A stretch of DNA of 64,000 bases from Adiantum capillus-veneris (Eukaryota; Streptophyta; Polypodiopsida; Polypodiales; Pteridaceae). The stretch spans positions 109,374,549 through 109,438,548 of the forward strand of contig CM043953.1 in the NCBI GenBank assembly GCA_014529385.2, read 5' to 3'. Shown here one piece after another: positions 1 through 9,461 of this stretch (position 1 is the stretch's first letter; each line of letters opens with the position of its first letter). The notes below the pieces were generated by a model. The model ran no database searches, was not told where the DNA came from, and saw only the letters and a program-made list of their open reading frames with translations. The position numbers and the translations under genes are program-made.

Positions 1-908
1 ACACACTAGAGGCTTCAAGTTGCAAAGAGTGTGCTATCCATAGGCTATGCCCTATGGTGTAGATGGAATGATTTTCCAGCATGGTAGAGTCTCGAAGGCC
101 GTGTTAAATCTTAAGAGTATGATATGATATTTGTAGGCCCTAGTGTGTAGCATGGAGTATTCTTCCACATGTTGGAGCTCAGAGGCTTGAAGGCCATTTC
201 TAAACCTCTAGATGCTCGTGACTATCCACCGGCTATGGTGTGTCCATCTAGGCTAAGAAGCATGCAACACGGGTTACAAGTGGTTTTGAGCACTGACTCT
301 TGATAGCTTTAGGTTTCTTAGCAAGCGTATCGGTGGTGCTAACTTTCTGGAGTAGGTATTATTACCATCTCTCTCTAGTTTTTATAGTCAAGAAGTGCTC
401 TCTTTATAATCATTGAGGCTCATAGAATTAGGACACTATCTTGCTTGCTCTCTTCTCTATCTAACTTTTATAGTATACAGGATTTCAGCTCTATGTTTCA
501 AAGTTAGATCAAGTCTTCCTAGTTTGATTTTTCAGTCATGGGCACTTGCAGGATTGAGTGCTAGCTCGTTTCTTGATTCTTCTTATCAAAAGCTCGAGAT
601 GCAAAATGTCCCAAATCCAATGTAGGAAAGCACTTGAAGCCCTTGAGAAGTAGTAGTCTTCCAAAGGATATAATTCAACACAAGAAGTTTGAGGTTTTGC
701 AGCAGGATGTGGTGGACCATTTTATTTCAAAGAATGCAATGCCTACCAATGGAATACAGGGCACACTTGACTCCCTTGGAGGCATGAGCAAGAGAGGGTA
801 TTCAACTATTCGACAGTCTATCTCGTCCATATTTGTGAAGAAGGGGACAAAGTCTAAGTGATTACCAATAATAGCAAGTGTTTAGAAAGAGGGACTGCAC
901 TTCAACCA
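1..908. other. Unassigned left flank of the nested transposon stack
   Basis: This is the sequence left of the oldest recognisable retrotransposon LTR. I see no domain, tandem repeat or RNA gene in it. Two short open frames (413-625 and 634-861, both +) are the only coding hints. It may be host DNA or an older repeat; nothing in the sequence decides between these. Confidence 0.4.
634..861 (+). CDS. Small unidentified open reading frame (75 codons)
   Basis: The frame starts with MKPLRSSSLPKDIIQHKKF and ends with a basic tail (FVKKGTKSK). It has mixed, non-repetitive composition, unlike the simple-sequence frames elsewhere in the window. I do not recognise a domain. There is no visible membrane segment or signal peptide. 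It could be a terminal exon of a host gene captured beside the C1 LTR, or a chance frame. A start codon in good context and splice sites cannot be judged from this alone. Confidence 0.2.
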   Translation: MKPLRSSSLPKDIIQHKKFEVLQQDVVDHFISKNAMPTNGIQGTLDSLGGMSKRGYSTIRQSISSIFVKKGTKSK

Positions 909-1360
909 TGCATAGACCTCATAAAATCTAATATCTAACCAACCCAAATGATTTTCTCATATTAAACTGATCATTGAATGTGGGAGAATAAACGGGAACA
1001 AGGGTTAGAATATAGGTATGTGCTTATGGATCTATCTCAACACGGGGCCAAGGTTAAAAGGGTCCAAATGAGAGATGATCTATCAAAGAGCAAGGCTAGA
1101 TAATGGAGCTTAAAGACCTTAGGATTAGCTTCATTAAACACCTCCAATGGTTAGTGTTAAAAGTCCTTTGACCTTAGGCAACCTTAGGCAAGCTAGGGCT
1201 GTGCTTGAGGTGAGAACCCGACCCATGCTTAAGGTGCTTGTAGTGCTTGCTGACTAAGGTTCTTGTAGTGCTTACTGACTAAGGTGCTTGTCGTGCTTGC
1301 TGACTAAGGTACTAAGGTGATCCATGACTAAGGTGCTTCAGGTGTTCCACAAAGTCAAAG
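909..1360 (+). mobile_element. Chromovirus C1, 5' LTR, left part
   Basis: From about 919 the sequence TCATAAAATCTAATATCTAA matches, in opposite orientation, the starts of the two C2 LTRs (9105 and 11694 reading leftwards). It continues as that LTR to 1360, where C2 interrupts it; the rest of this LTR resumes at 11695. The block contains about three degenerate copies of a 25-28 bp repeat built on AAGGTGCTTGTCGTGCTTGC (1220-1340). The exact outer end is unclear: the expected TG before TCATAAAA is not present, so the boundary lies between about 909 and 919. Confidence 0.8.
1356..1360. repeat. Target-site duplication of C2 (CAAAG)
   Basis: CAAAG stands immediately before the C2 terminus TGTAATGG and again at 11695-11699 immediately after the opposite C2 terminus. 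A 5-bp direct duplication is what a Ty3/gypsy integrase makes. Removing C2 plus one copy rejoins the C1 LTR in register. Confidence 0.88.
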
Positions 1361-1957
1361 TGTAATGGAAATGGCCTATGAATTTGGAGAATAGCGGAAT
1401 TAAGAGAATTAGAGTGATCATTTTTGTGAGACTACTTTGAGAACATAGAGGATAAACTTAATTAGCGGTAGCAACATAATCATTATAATTAATTAACTTG
1501 GCATGAACAATACTTTTGCAAGAGAGAGAGTTAGAAAACTTGACAACAGTTGAGGACTGGATTTATTGGAGCCGGTCCCCCCTCCAATAGGCTTTTGTAT
1601 TATAGATTCTCCCATCAAGAGAGACTTGGCACAATACAATCTTTGTGTTCCTTGTGACCTAGGTGATGCAATGAATATGGAAAGCTTCATGCATCACGAG
1701 CATAACATAGAATTTGTGGAAAGCATTAACCATCACCGGGCTTGGTCCCAAGGCCTCAAACACCTTCAAAGGCGGAGAGAGCTAGCAAGGAATGAGGGTA
1801 GGGAAGAGGAAGAAGAAACATTCACAGGAGAAAGAAATAGTTCCTCACTTATCATCACTCTTCTTTCTTAGCATACATAATAGCATAGTAATGAAGATGG
1901 AGAAGATGGCAAGCTTAAGCATTGGAGAGAGGCCCTTGATTGGATTTGCATTCCATA

Positions 1958-1970
1958 CACTACAAGAGGT
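1958..1970 (+). repeat. CACTA left terminal inverted repeat
   Basis: The sequence is CACTACAAGAGGT, which starts with the CACTACAAGA typical of plant CACTA elements. It is identical to the reverse complement of 8206-8218. Confidence 0.95.
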
Positions 1971-1980
1971 ACTTAATAGT

Positions 1981-2043
1981 AGTGACGCTCGTAGTGCGAC
2001 GCTCAAACATGAAAAACCACGACGTCGCTATAGCGACGCCGCC
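1981..2043. promoter_or_regulatory. Left subterminal repeats (likely transposase binding sites)
   Basis: The stretch holds repeated GCGACG/CGTCGC units in both orientations (GTGACGCTC, GTGCGACGCTC, GACGTCGCTATAGCGACG). In En/Spm elements, short subterminal repeats of this sort bind the element-encoded DNA-binding protein. That role here is inferred from position and repetition. Confidence 0.75.
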
Positions 2044-2099
2044 AGGGCTAGAAAAAATAACCGAGAGCGTTCGAAAACTCAGATCTCAGATCTAAGTTT

Positions 2100-2160
2100 T
2101 CGGCATGCGCTCAAGCAAGCAAGGTAACGCACGCTCTCCCTCTCTCTCTCTCTTTCTTCT

Positions 2161-2238
<78 letters not shown>

Positions 2239-2306
2239 TAGGAGAGGAAGGAGATCCAGGTATGCTCCTTCCCTCTCCTCACTCTCATGTTCCCTTCCCC
2301 TCTCCT

Positions 2307-2343
<37 letters not shown>

Positions 2344-2350
2344 TTGTGTT

Positions 2351-2385
<35 letters not shown>

Positions 2386-2571
2386 ACAAGCATAAACAAA
2401 AAACGTACACACATGTATAAACAAAGAATGCACACACACATTGAGAGAGGAAAAGAGAGAGAGAGCATGCATAAACCGAAAACGCACACACACATGCATA
2501 AACAAAGAATACACACACACATTGAGAGAGGAAAAGAGAGGAGAGAGAGAGAGAAAGAGAAAGATATAAAA

Positions 2572-2618
<47 letters not shown>

Positions 2619-2660
2619 AGAAGAAGAAGAAGAAGAAGAGAGTCTTAGCATCGTAGGAAA
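2100..2660. repeat. Simple-sequence block inside the CACTA element
   Basis: It contains an (AC)n tract at about 2162-2236, CT/AC tracts near 2308-2342, (GA)n at about 2354-2384 and 2573-2617, and several copies of a unit resembling CACACACATTGAGAGAGGAAAAGAGAGA with the spacer ATGCATAAAC. Several apparent reading frames here (2092-2691 on both strands) are products of the dinucleotide repeats and are not genes. Confidence 0.9.
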
Positions 2661-2800
2661 CTATCCCAAGAGACCTTAAAGATCTAGTCAACAGGAGTTG
2701 AACTCAAGACCTGTTATTCATGAGGGAAATGGCATAACCAATCTATCACACTTCAGTGATAGAAAAGTTATACCATTTTTGTCCTTTTTTTATTCGCGTG
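2641..2800 (-). repeat. tRNA-like repeat unit, copy 1
   Basis: On the minus strand the unit carries a B-box-like GAGTTCAACTCC (2694-2705) and, about 40 bases upstream of it, a degenerate A-box-like TGATAGATTGG (around 2738-2748), the spacing of a tRNA promoter. The unit also folds: TGGCATAACC (about 2730-2739) pairs with GTTATACCA (2768-2776), with an inner CTATC/GATAG pairing. Its downstream edge passes into a CA-rich tract. A tRNA-derived SINE fragment is the best explanation; the full cloverleaf is not convincing. Confidence 0.45.
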
Positions 2801-2844
2801 CACACACACCCACACACACACACATCCGAGAAGAAGAGAGTTCA

Positions 2845-2994
2845 ATTTAACGTCGTAGGAAACTAATTAAAGATACCTAAAGATCTAGCCGACGAGGAGT
2901 TGAACTCAAGACCTGTTATTCAAGAGGAAAATGGCATAACCAATCTACCACACTTGGGTGATAGAAAGGTTATACCATTTTTCTCTTTTTATTG

Positions 2995-3005
<11 letters not shown>
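2845..3005 (-). repeat. tRNA-like repeat unit, copy 2
   Basis: This is a near repeat of 2641-2800, from TCGTAGGAAACTA through GGAGTTGAACTCAAGACCTG (2896-2915) and the hairpin TGGCATAACC...GGTTATACCA to the next AC tract. Copies 1 and 2 share the order of all parts, so the unit including its microsatellite was duplicated in tandem. Confidence 0.5.

Positions 3006-3078
<73 letters not shown>
3000..3078. repeat. (AC)n microsatellite, about 39 repeats
   Basis: An uninterrupted AC dinucleotide run joins tRNA-like copy 2 to a third partial head (GTCGTAGGAAACTATCCC at about 3100). Confidence 0.97.
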
Positions 3079-3080
<2 letters not shown>

Positions 3081-3127
3081 GAAGAAGAGAGTTTTAACGT
3101 CGTAGGAAACTATCCCAAAAGACGTTA

Positions 3128-3345
3128 AAGATTAGGTTAGATGTAGACTTACGTTAAATTAGATTTAGGTTTATTTAAAATTAGATTAGATTTAGGTTTA
3201 TTTTTAGTTAGATTTACGTTTGATTAGATTTAGGTTTATTTATGTTAGATTTAAATTTACGTTGTATTAGATTACATTTAGGTTTATTTACGTTAGATTT
3301 AGATTTATGTTATATTAGATTAGATTTAGGTTTATTTACGTTATT
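3128..3345. repeat. AT-rich degenerate minisatellite
   Basis: About eight imperfect repeats of TTAGATTTAGGTTTATTTACG with variable length. The TTTAGG core resembles the plant telomere unit by chance only: the third G and regular 7-bp spacing are absent. It separates the head and tail of the third tRNA-like copy, so it probably expanded inside that copy. Confidence 0.85.
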
Positions 3346-3420
3346 TACTTGTTATTGAAGAGGGAATTGGCATAACCAATCTACCACACTTGGGTGATAG
3401 AAAGGTTATACCATTTTCTT
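3345..3420 (-). repeat. tRNA-like repeat unit, partial copy 3
   Basis: It keeps the hairpin part, TGGCATAACC ... CTACCACACTTGGGTGATAG ... GGTTATACCA, but lacks the B-box part, which was replaced by the AT-rich minisatellite. Confidence 0.45.
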
Positions 3421-3667
3421 CTTTTTATCGTTTAAGATAAGGTTAGATTTAGATTTTCGTGTAGGTGCAACTCAGAGAGCCGCCGACGCTTGTCAAAAAT
3501 GCCGAGAAAATTTCCTACGCTCACAGCCTCGACAGTCCATGTGGACCAACAATTCCACCTGCATGTTCGACTGGCTGCTACCATACAATAAGCCGTCATG
3601 ATCAGCTAATGGAAGAGCAAATTGAGCCTACACAGAAATTAGTGATGCAAGATGACGATTCCAAGGG

Positions 3668-3732
<65 letters not shown>

Positions 3733-4068
3733 ACATCCTATCAAATCTAGAGTAAGAATTAAGTGCCTTGAGCAGACATCAGCTACATTGCAAGAATGGC
3801 GTACCTGCATGCTACAAACAAAGATCTACTTTGAAAAGATGTTAAGATGCTGTGAAATGCTACAACTAGAGAAGAGGCAAAGGGGTTTTGTCCACTATAT
3901 GCAGTATCATGTAGACGTGGGTGTGTAGATTTCTTGTACCCACAAATATAGGCATTGACCAATAAAGATGAGATCATAACCCGGTGGTTCTGATCTCCGT
4001 GCACCTCTAGACCGAGGTGTGCGGGGATTGGACATGACTAGAGAATGTGAGTTAGTTTACAGTGTGAA

Positions 4069-4113
<45 letters not shown>

Positions 4114-4177
4114 AAGACGAAGAATGCCAATAGAAGATTAAATTTGTTGTCCAGGTTACAAGATTTTTACCCTCATT
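3421..4177. other. CACTA internal region upstream of the transposase
   Basis: It holds a (CA)n tract at 3669-3731 and a (GA)n tract at about 4074-4110. The 96-codon frame at 3465-3755 runs into the CA tract and has no recognisable domain. The element's own promoter should lie between here and 1970, but I cannot point to a TATA box with confidence. Confidence 0.5.
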
Positions 4178-7100
4178 ATGAGTAGTGACGAGGATGTGGG
4201 GCCGTCCAACCGAAACACCTATCTCTCAACGAGGATCTTATGTCCTTGTAATCATTGCAAGAATGTTGTGCGACAGACAAGACGCGTTTCTTTGCAGCAT
4301 GTTCGCGAATTTGGCGAGTTCGATCCATCTATTATAGATCGAGTTGTTGCCAATTATAATTTGTCAGACTCTCACGCTGGCCAACAGGCAGCAATCTTGC
4401 AACCCAATAGACGTATTCGCAGGCGCTTTGGTCAAGCAGCATATGTGAGGCCACAAGATGTAGCCTCTGATAGCTCGGGGGATGATCATGCAGACCACAT
4501 TCCCAATGAGGCAATGTTTGAGCCCGAGATTGATGAAATGATGGAGACGATCATGGATTCAGAAAGGCTTATCTATGATGATATGAAAAGTGAAGCCGAT
4601 ACGCCATTGTATAATGGAGCACGTGTGTCTAGATTGAAAGCGCTCCTGGTTCTTCTCAACATGTAGGCAAAGTTTGGATGGAGTGACACTAGCGTCACAG
4701 CGCTTTTCAGGTGATCTATTACAATTAGTTTACTTTAATAAAACTCTAAATGTATAATGATCTGATAGATTTTTACACAATTGTACCGTATTTTTATGTT
4801 GTGTAGATTGCTCAAAGAGCACATACTACCAGCTAATAATGTGATGCCAGATTTTTGAGAGGAAGCAAGAAAGATTTTGCGAAACTTGGGGGATGGATTA
4901 CAATTCGATCCACGCTTGTCCTAATGACTGCATTCTTTTTAGAGGGGAATACATAGACATGGAGAAGTGTCCGAAATGTGATTACGAAAGATATCGAGTA
5001 GATCTCCACGGAACAAAAAATTTGCAAAAGGTTTTGCGACATTTTCCTTTGCTTCCTCGCATCAAGCATTTCTTTGAATGTAAGTCCATGGCCGCCCTAG
5101 CATCATGGCATGAGGAGAATAAATCTTTGGATGGTGTGCTACGGATTCCTGCAGATTGTGCAGCCTGGAAACATATAGATGGAACATGGTCGGATTTTGC
5201 CAGGGAAGCTTGAAATTTGCGCTTAGGCCTGGCTATGGATGGCGTAAATCCATTTGGTCAAAGATCAATATCTTACAGTGTATGGCCCGTTGTCATCGTC
5301 ACTACAACATTCCCCCGTGGTTGACTACGAAGAAGGGTCACCTATGGCTAAGCTTGATTGTGCCGGGGCGATATAAAGTGAAGAATATGGATGTGTATCT
5401 TTGTCCACTATTGGAAGAGCTACAACAATTGTGGATTGGCATAGAAGTGGTGGATATGAGCCGACACACAGGTCGACGGAATGATTTGATCAGAGGCATT
5501 CTAATGTGGACCATGCATGACTATCCTGGGCTAACAGAATGCTCAGGTGATCTATTTACACTCCTCACTCAGACACTGTAAATCTTGGTTTTTCTCAAGC
5601 TGATCTATTATCATGTCTATACATGCAGGGTTGATAACAAGCGGATACAGAGCATGTGTCACATGTGGACCTAGACTGAATGCATGTAGGGCGCCCTCAT
5701 TGAAGAAGCAAATCTATGAAGGTCATCAAGCGTACCTCCAAAGAATCATGTGTTACGCGACGGATTTTTGGGAAGAGAGCCACCGAGGATTTCTGCACAA
5801 GCATGGTTAGAGCAGAAGGAGATCTGTGATGATGGATTGTCCCCAGGGATGAAGAGACTATCTCTATGGTACGAGTTACCATACTGGCCCCGACTCATGA
5901 TCAATCACTTGCTCGAGCCAATGCACATATTCAAGAATGTGGGTAATCTACTATGGGACCATCTGACCGGCAAGAAAGATACTTTGGGAGCCAGAGTTGA
6001 CCTTAGAAATGTGGATCGTATGGAGCACTATTGGCCGCAAACAGCATCCGATGGATCGATAAAACTCCCTAAAGCACCATGGATTTTCACAGGAGCCCAA
6101 GAACGCAAAGTAAAAGAGACCATTTGATCTTTGCGGACCCCCATTGGCGTAATGCACTCGCTCCGAACGTGTTTTACTAAAGAAGGAAAGCTTACCTGTT
6201 TGAAGTCACACGACTGGCATAAAATGTGTCAGGTATGTTCATAGTGGAGTATATCATAGTGGGAATTGTGTAACAAATTTGTGTGTGGACTTTAATATCA
6301 TTGTTGCACGTGTTTTGTAGTTTATTTTACCGGTTGCCATTGAGGGATGTTTGTCTCTTGACGTCTGTAACACAATCTACAAACTTGCGAAGTTGGTGCA
6401 ATGGATCTCACAAAAGGAGATCAACGTAGACTCCATACCATTCGCCAAACTAAATGCTGCAAAGGTTGTGTGCATGTTTGAGAAACATTTTCCTACTACC
6501 ATGCTAACCATTCAGGTGCATCTTCTTGTTCACATAGTTGATGAGGTGGAAATAGCTGGCACAGTACATTCCAAATGGATGTTCTTTTTAGAACGTTTCA
6601 TGAAAACGCTCAAGGAATATGTGCGTCAGAAGGCACGTCCGGAGGGTAGCATGGCAGAAGGTTGGCTGGTATCAGAGTCCCTAGTGTACATTGGAGAGTG
6701 GCTAGACGGATTTGATAAAGCTTGGGACACGCTATGGCGAACCATAGATGATAAGCACATATCTGGGATTGTCATGTGCAATCTCGGTGTTGAGAAGAAG
6801 ATGATGGAAGATCTAGAGGCTAAAATCAACCGAACCAATTGATTTTGTGCATGCGCGGTCTTTGCTCTCAGGTGTTTAGACACTACATACTAAACACCTG
6901 GAGTGAAGAACCGAATGAATTAAAAGACAGAGTCATCAGCATGCTTCATGACGAGTTTCCCGTTCCAGCACGGGATGACAGCTTCAATGAAGATGTAATG
7001 AAGGTTTGAATGCGCCAATACTGCAAGCATAAGCGTTCTGAAGTGCAAAAAGCAATCAAGCATGGGTGGAGCAGACCAGATTGGCTGGCCAAAGAAGATT

Positions 7101-7578
7101 GGAAGAATGCGAAGAAAGCAGCACGCGAGCATCCCGAAAAGTGGAAGCAACAAAAGGAGGCAGCCAGAGCGCGAGTAGCGGCAGGAAGCTCGCACCACTT
7201 GGGGAGCGGCAGGTGGGAATCATTTGAGACCGATTTTGTAAGTGTTTTTGCATTGCTCTCTATGTTTGATAGTTTAGGGTTTATGGGATTTTAAATTCTA
7301 ACATAATGGATTCTTTGTATGTTTTGACAGTGGTCGTTTACAAGACGTGATCCCACACCGTACGAGCGTGAGTACGTAGGTAGGCAGGGCTTAAATGCCC
7401 TTATAGACATCCTGAGTTCTCGAGGCGGCATGGTTAGTATTAGGGTTTATTCTTTTCTATTTATTGTATTGCTTTATAAACGTCGCTATATGTTTATACT
7501 TACAAAAAGCTATCTTATTGTTTTTTTTTACAGAATTCGATAGATATGCCGCTTGGACGCGATGAGACGTCTGATTAG
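4178..7578 (+). pseudogene. CACTA transposase (TNP2/TNPD-like), decayed, five introns visible
   Basis: The N-terminal part (ILCPCNHCKN, 4178-4710) matches the transposase-associated domain. Next come the Transposase_21-type stretch (IHACPNDCILFRGE; MEKCPKCDYERY; DVYLCPLLEELQQLW; ELPYWPRLMINHLLEPMH), a DUF4218-like stretch (VHLLVHIVDEVEIAG; YVRQKARPEGSMAEG) and a C-terminal plant transposase part (7010-7237). Introns with GT...AG ends that restore the frame are 4711-4806, 5547-5628, 6233-6320, 7238-7330 and 7433-7533; the last exon ends with TAG at 7576. Breaks include in-frame stops at about 4664, 4857, 5211 and 7007, and frameshifts near 4890, 5305 and 5750. It would act in the nucleus on the element ends if intact. 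The domain order leaves little doubt about the family. Confidence 0.9.
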
Positions 7579-7996
7579 ACAACGTCAGTTTAGCCATAGC
7601 TAGATAGCATTACTTTCTTTTTGTCATAGCTTATGTATCATGAGACGACTTTTATACGTCTTTTTGAAAACCATGTATATTTTTAAAATAATGACAATGG
7701 TTTGTAACTATTACATTTGCAAAGATTAACAATCAAGTGATTTTGCCTATGTGTACAATTGTCATTGATTTGCTTTCATCAATTCACGCTTGTCAGTTTT
7801 GTATCTTTATTTTGCAAACAATACGTACTATGGATGATGGAGTTAATGATTATCTTGTCTTGTGGGTGACTATTTTGGGTCTATATTTACCTTTGCACTT
7901 TTTTTCAAAGGTAAATAGACAAATGAAACATTCAATATGGTTGATGGGTGGCAGGGAATTCAATGCCCTGCCCCCACCAAATTGTTTTCCTCTCGG
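7579..7996. other. CACTA 3' region between transposase and subterminal repeats
   Basis: AT-rich sequence with no domain. The open frame 7737-8078 runs into the subterminal repeats and is not supported. It presumably holds the transposase 3' untranslated region. Confidence 0.5.
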
Positions 7997-8193
7997 GTGT
8001 CGCTATGACCGTCGCTATATAAGGCTCTGCAGCGTCGCTTTAAGCGTCGCTACTGATGGCTCTGGAACGTCGCTATAGACGTCGCTATATAGCAACGTTT
8101 ATAGCGACGTCCCCGTATCGACGCTCATAGCGACGCTCTTAGCGACGTCGGGGGTTATAAAAACCCAGTGTATTTTCGTCGCTAAAAGCGTCA
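7997..8193. promoter_or_regulatory. Right subterminal repeats (likely transposase binding sites)
   Basis: At least ten copies of CGTCGCTAT or its complement AGCGACG occur in about 190 bp (for example GTCGCTATATA, TATAGCGACGTC, CATAGCGACGCTC). They match the motif set at 1981-2043. The right array is about three times longer than the left one. Confidence 0.8.
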
Positions 8194-8205
8194 CAAGAGC
8201 ACACA

Positions 8206-8218
8206 ACCTCTTGTAGTG
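8206..8218 (-). repeat. CACTA right terminal inverted repeat
   Basis: ACCTCTTGTAGTG is the exact reverse complement of 1958-1970, followed by the ATA target duplication at 8219-8221. Confidence 0.95.
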
Positions 8219-8317
8219 ATACCCAAGAGTGTTGGTTTAGGCTCTCAACTTCTCAACAAGCTTGGAGAAGGAGATGGAGCTCTTGCACTTTGCACTTCAC
8301 ACGATGAGAAAGAGAGA

Positions 8318-8325
8318 GAGCGTGT

Positions 8326-8356
<31 letters not shown>

Positions 8357-8362
8357 GGGGGG
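8318..8362. repeat. (GT)n plus 23-base poly-G tract in the C2 3' LTR
   Basis: GTGTGTGT passes directly into an uninterrupted G run (8340-8362). The C2 5' LTR has the same arrangement at 10870-10908, whereas the C1 LTR has a CT tract (12100-12149) without the long homopolymer. The tract is therefore a variable site inside the LTR. Confidence 0.95.
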
Positions 8363-9105
8363 AGTATACCCTGCAAGCAAGCCCCTAGCTTCCTTGGTCG
8401 ACCCCCTCTTCTAGCTCATGATGGAAGCTCATTGGACCCCTTCAAGCCTGGCCAATCACATCCAGAGTGCATATCAAGCAAGCATGCTAGCCTTGGGAAA
8501 GTGTCCCCCTTTGCCCTTTGAGAGAGAGGACTTGATAAATGCAAACACAATTAATTAAATTAGCTAAATTATCATTGGACCCCTTGGGAGGCCAACCAAT
8601 AGGCTTTATGCACACCATGAGGACAACATGAAGAGGAACTTGACAAGTGTACTAGCTGCTTTCTTTGTACCAAGCTTGCCTTCTGTGAGGGTGTATATGT
8701 TCTCTCTCTAGGTCCTACAATGAGGGCTCGCCCCCCCCTTGTGTAGGGATGTGCTACCTTAACCCCTCAAGCACCTTAGTCAGCAACCACGACAAGCACC
8801 TGAAGTTTGGGCCGGGTTCCCACCTCAAGCACAACCCTAGGTTGCCTAAGTTTAAAGGACTTTTAACACTAACCTTTGGAGGTCTTTAATGAATATAACC
8901 CTAAGGTCTTTAAGCTCCATTAGCTAGCCTTGCTCTTTGGTATACCATCTCTCATTTGGACCCCTTTACCCTTGGTCCCGTGTTGAGATAGATCCATAAG
9001 CACATGCATATATTATAACCCTCGTTCCTGTTTATTCTCACACATTAAATGATCAGTTTAATATGGAAAATCATTTGGGTTGGTTAGATACTAGTTTTTA
9101 TGACA

Positions 9106-9122
9106 TTACCTCTCTCTTAAAA
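9106..9122 (-). promoter_or_regulatory. C2 polypurine tract
   Basis: On the minus strand TTTTAAGAGAGAGGTAA directly precedes the 3' LTR start TGTCATAAAA. The position next to the LTR identifies it as the plus-strand primer site. Confidence 0.7.
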
Positions 9123-9461
9123 TCACGGTCATCCTCAACTATGAGGTAGAAGAGATAAAGCCTTAGTCATTAGTCAATGTTTCTTAGCGGGTAGAGGATC
9201 CCTTTTTACCCTACGACATCATGCCAAGATGGATGACTAATCCATTTGGTGCTTGGGAGACGTAGCTGCCGCAAGCATGTCTACTCTTTAGTCCTTTTCA
9301 TTCTCCCAAAGTAGAGTGACAAATTCTACTTGGTGTATGAGAGACGTCGTCATCACAAACATGATTGTAGTGATGAGAAAAACATTGATAATTTGAAATA
9401 AACATGTACATTTTCTTACTCTAATGTAGCATTGTAAGCATTGACAAGGTTCATACTATCC
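9123..9461 (-). other. C2 non-coding tail between integrase and 3' LTR
   Basis: No open frame of note. The sequence holds two imperfect direct copies of a stretch around GATGACTAATCCATTTGG and GAGTGACAAATTCTACTTGG, each followed by GAGACGT. It is consistent with the 3' untranslated region of the retroelement. Confidence 0.55.

Larger units (their letters stand above)
1958..8218 (+). mobile_element. CACTA (En/Spm-type) DNA transposon, 6261 bp
   Basis: The ends are perfect 13-bp inverted repeats, CACTACAAGAGGT at 1958-1970 and its reverse complement at 8206-8218. They are flanked by the 3-bp duplication ATA (1955-1957 and 8219-8221). The related LTR at 10760-10780 carries the uninterrupted site (TTCCATAGCCAAGAG), which confirms insertion with target duplication. 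GC-rich subterminal repeats follow each end. Inside are a simple-repeat-rich 5' half (about 2.1-4.1 kb) and a decayed, intron-containing transposase (4178-7578). The element cannot move by itself because the transposase has stops and frameshifts, but its ends look usable by a related transposase. Confidence 0.95.
1361..9105 (-). repeat. C2 3' LTR, split by the CACTA transposon
   Basis: On the minus strand the LTR begins TGTCATAAAAACTAG at 9105 and ends CCATTTCCATTACA at 1361, giving the standard TG...CA ends. Without the CACTA insertion and its 3-bp duplication it is about 1.48 kb. The same sequence occurs in the C2 5' LTR remnant (10622-11694) and, in opposite orientation, in the C1 LTR. Open frames such as 1566-1871 fall wholly inside it and recur in the other LTR copies, so they are not genes. 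It carries a GT/poly-G tract at 8318-8362. Confidence 0.86.

Noticed and set aside
1566-1871. A conserved protein frame (MEPVPPPIGF...), also seen at 12322-12522
   Set aside because: Both lie inside copies of the same LTR, so the repetition is DNA-level. No domain is present and the frames are truncated differently.
2092-2691. Long frames on both strands (199, 137 and 96 codons)
   Set aside because: They encode only the dipeptide repeats of CA, GA and CT tracts (HT, SL, CV, RE).
2690-2765. A functional tRNA gene
   Set aside because: The acceptor and D stems do not pair and the A box is degenerate; only the B-box-like part is convincing.
3128-3345. Interstitial telomere repeat (TTTAGG-like)
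   Set aside because: The unit is about 20-28 bp and irregular, and the TTTAGGG heptamer does not repeat.
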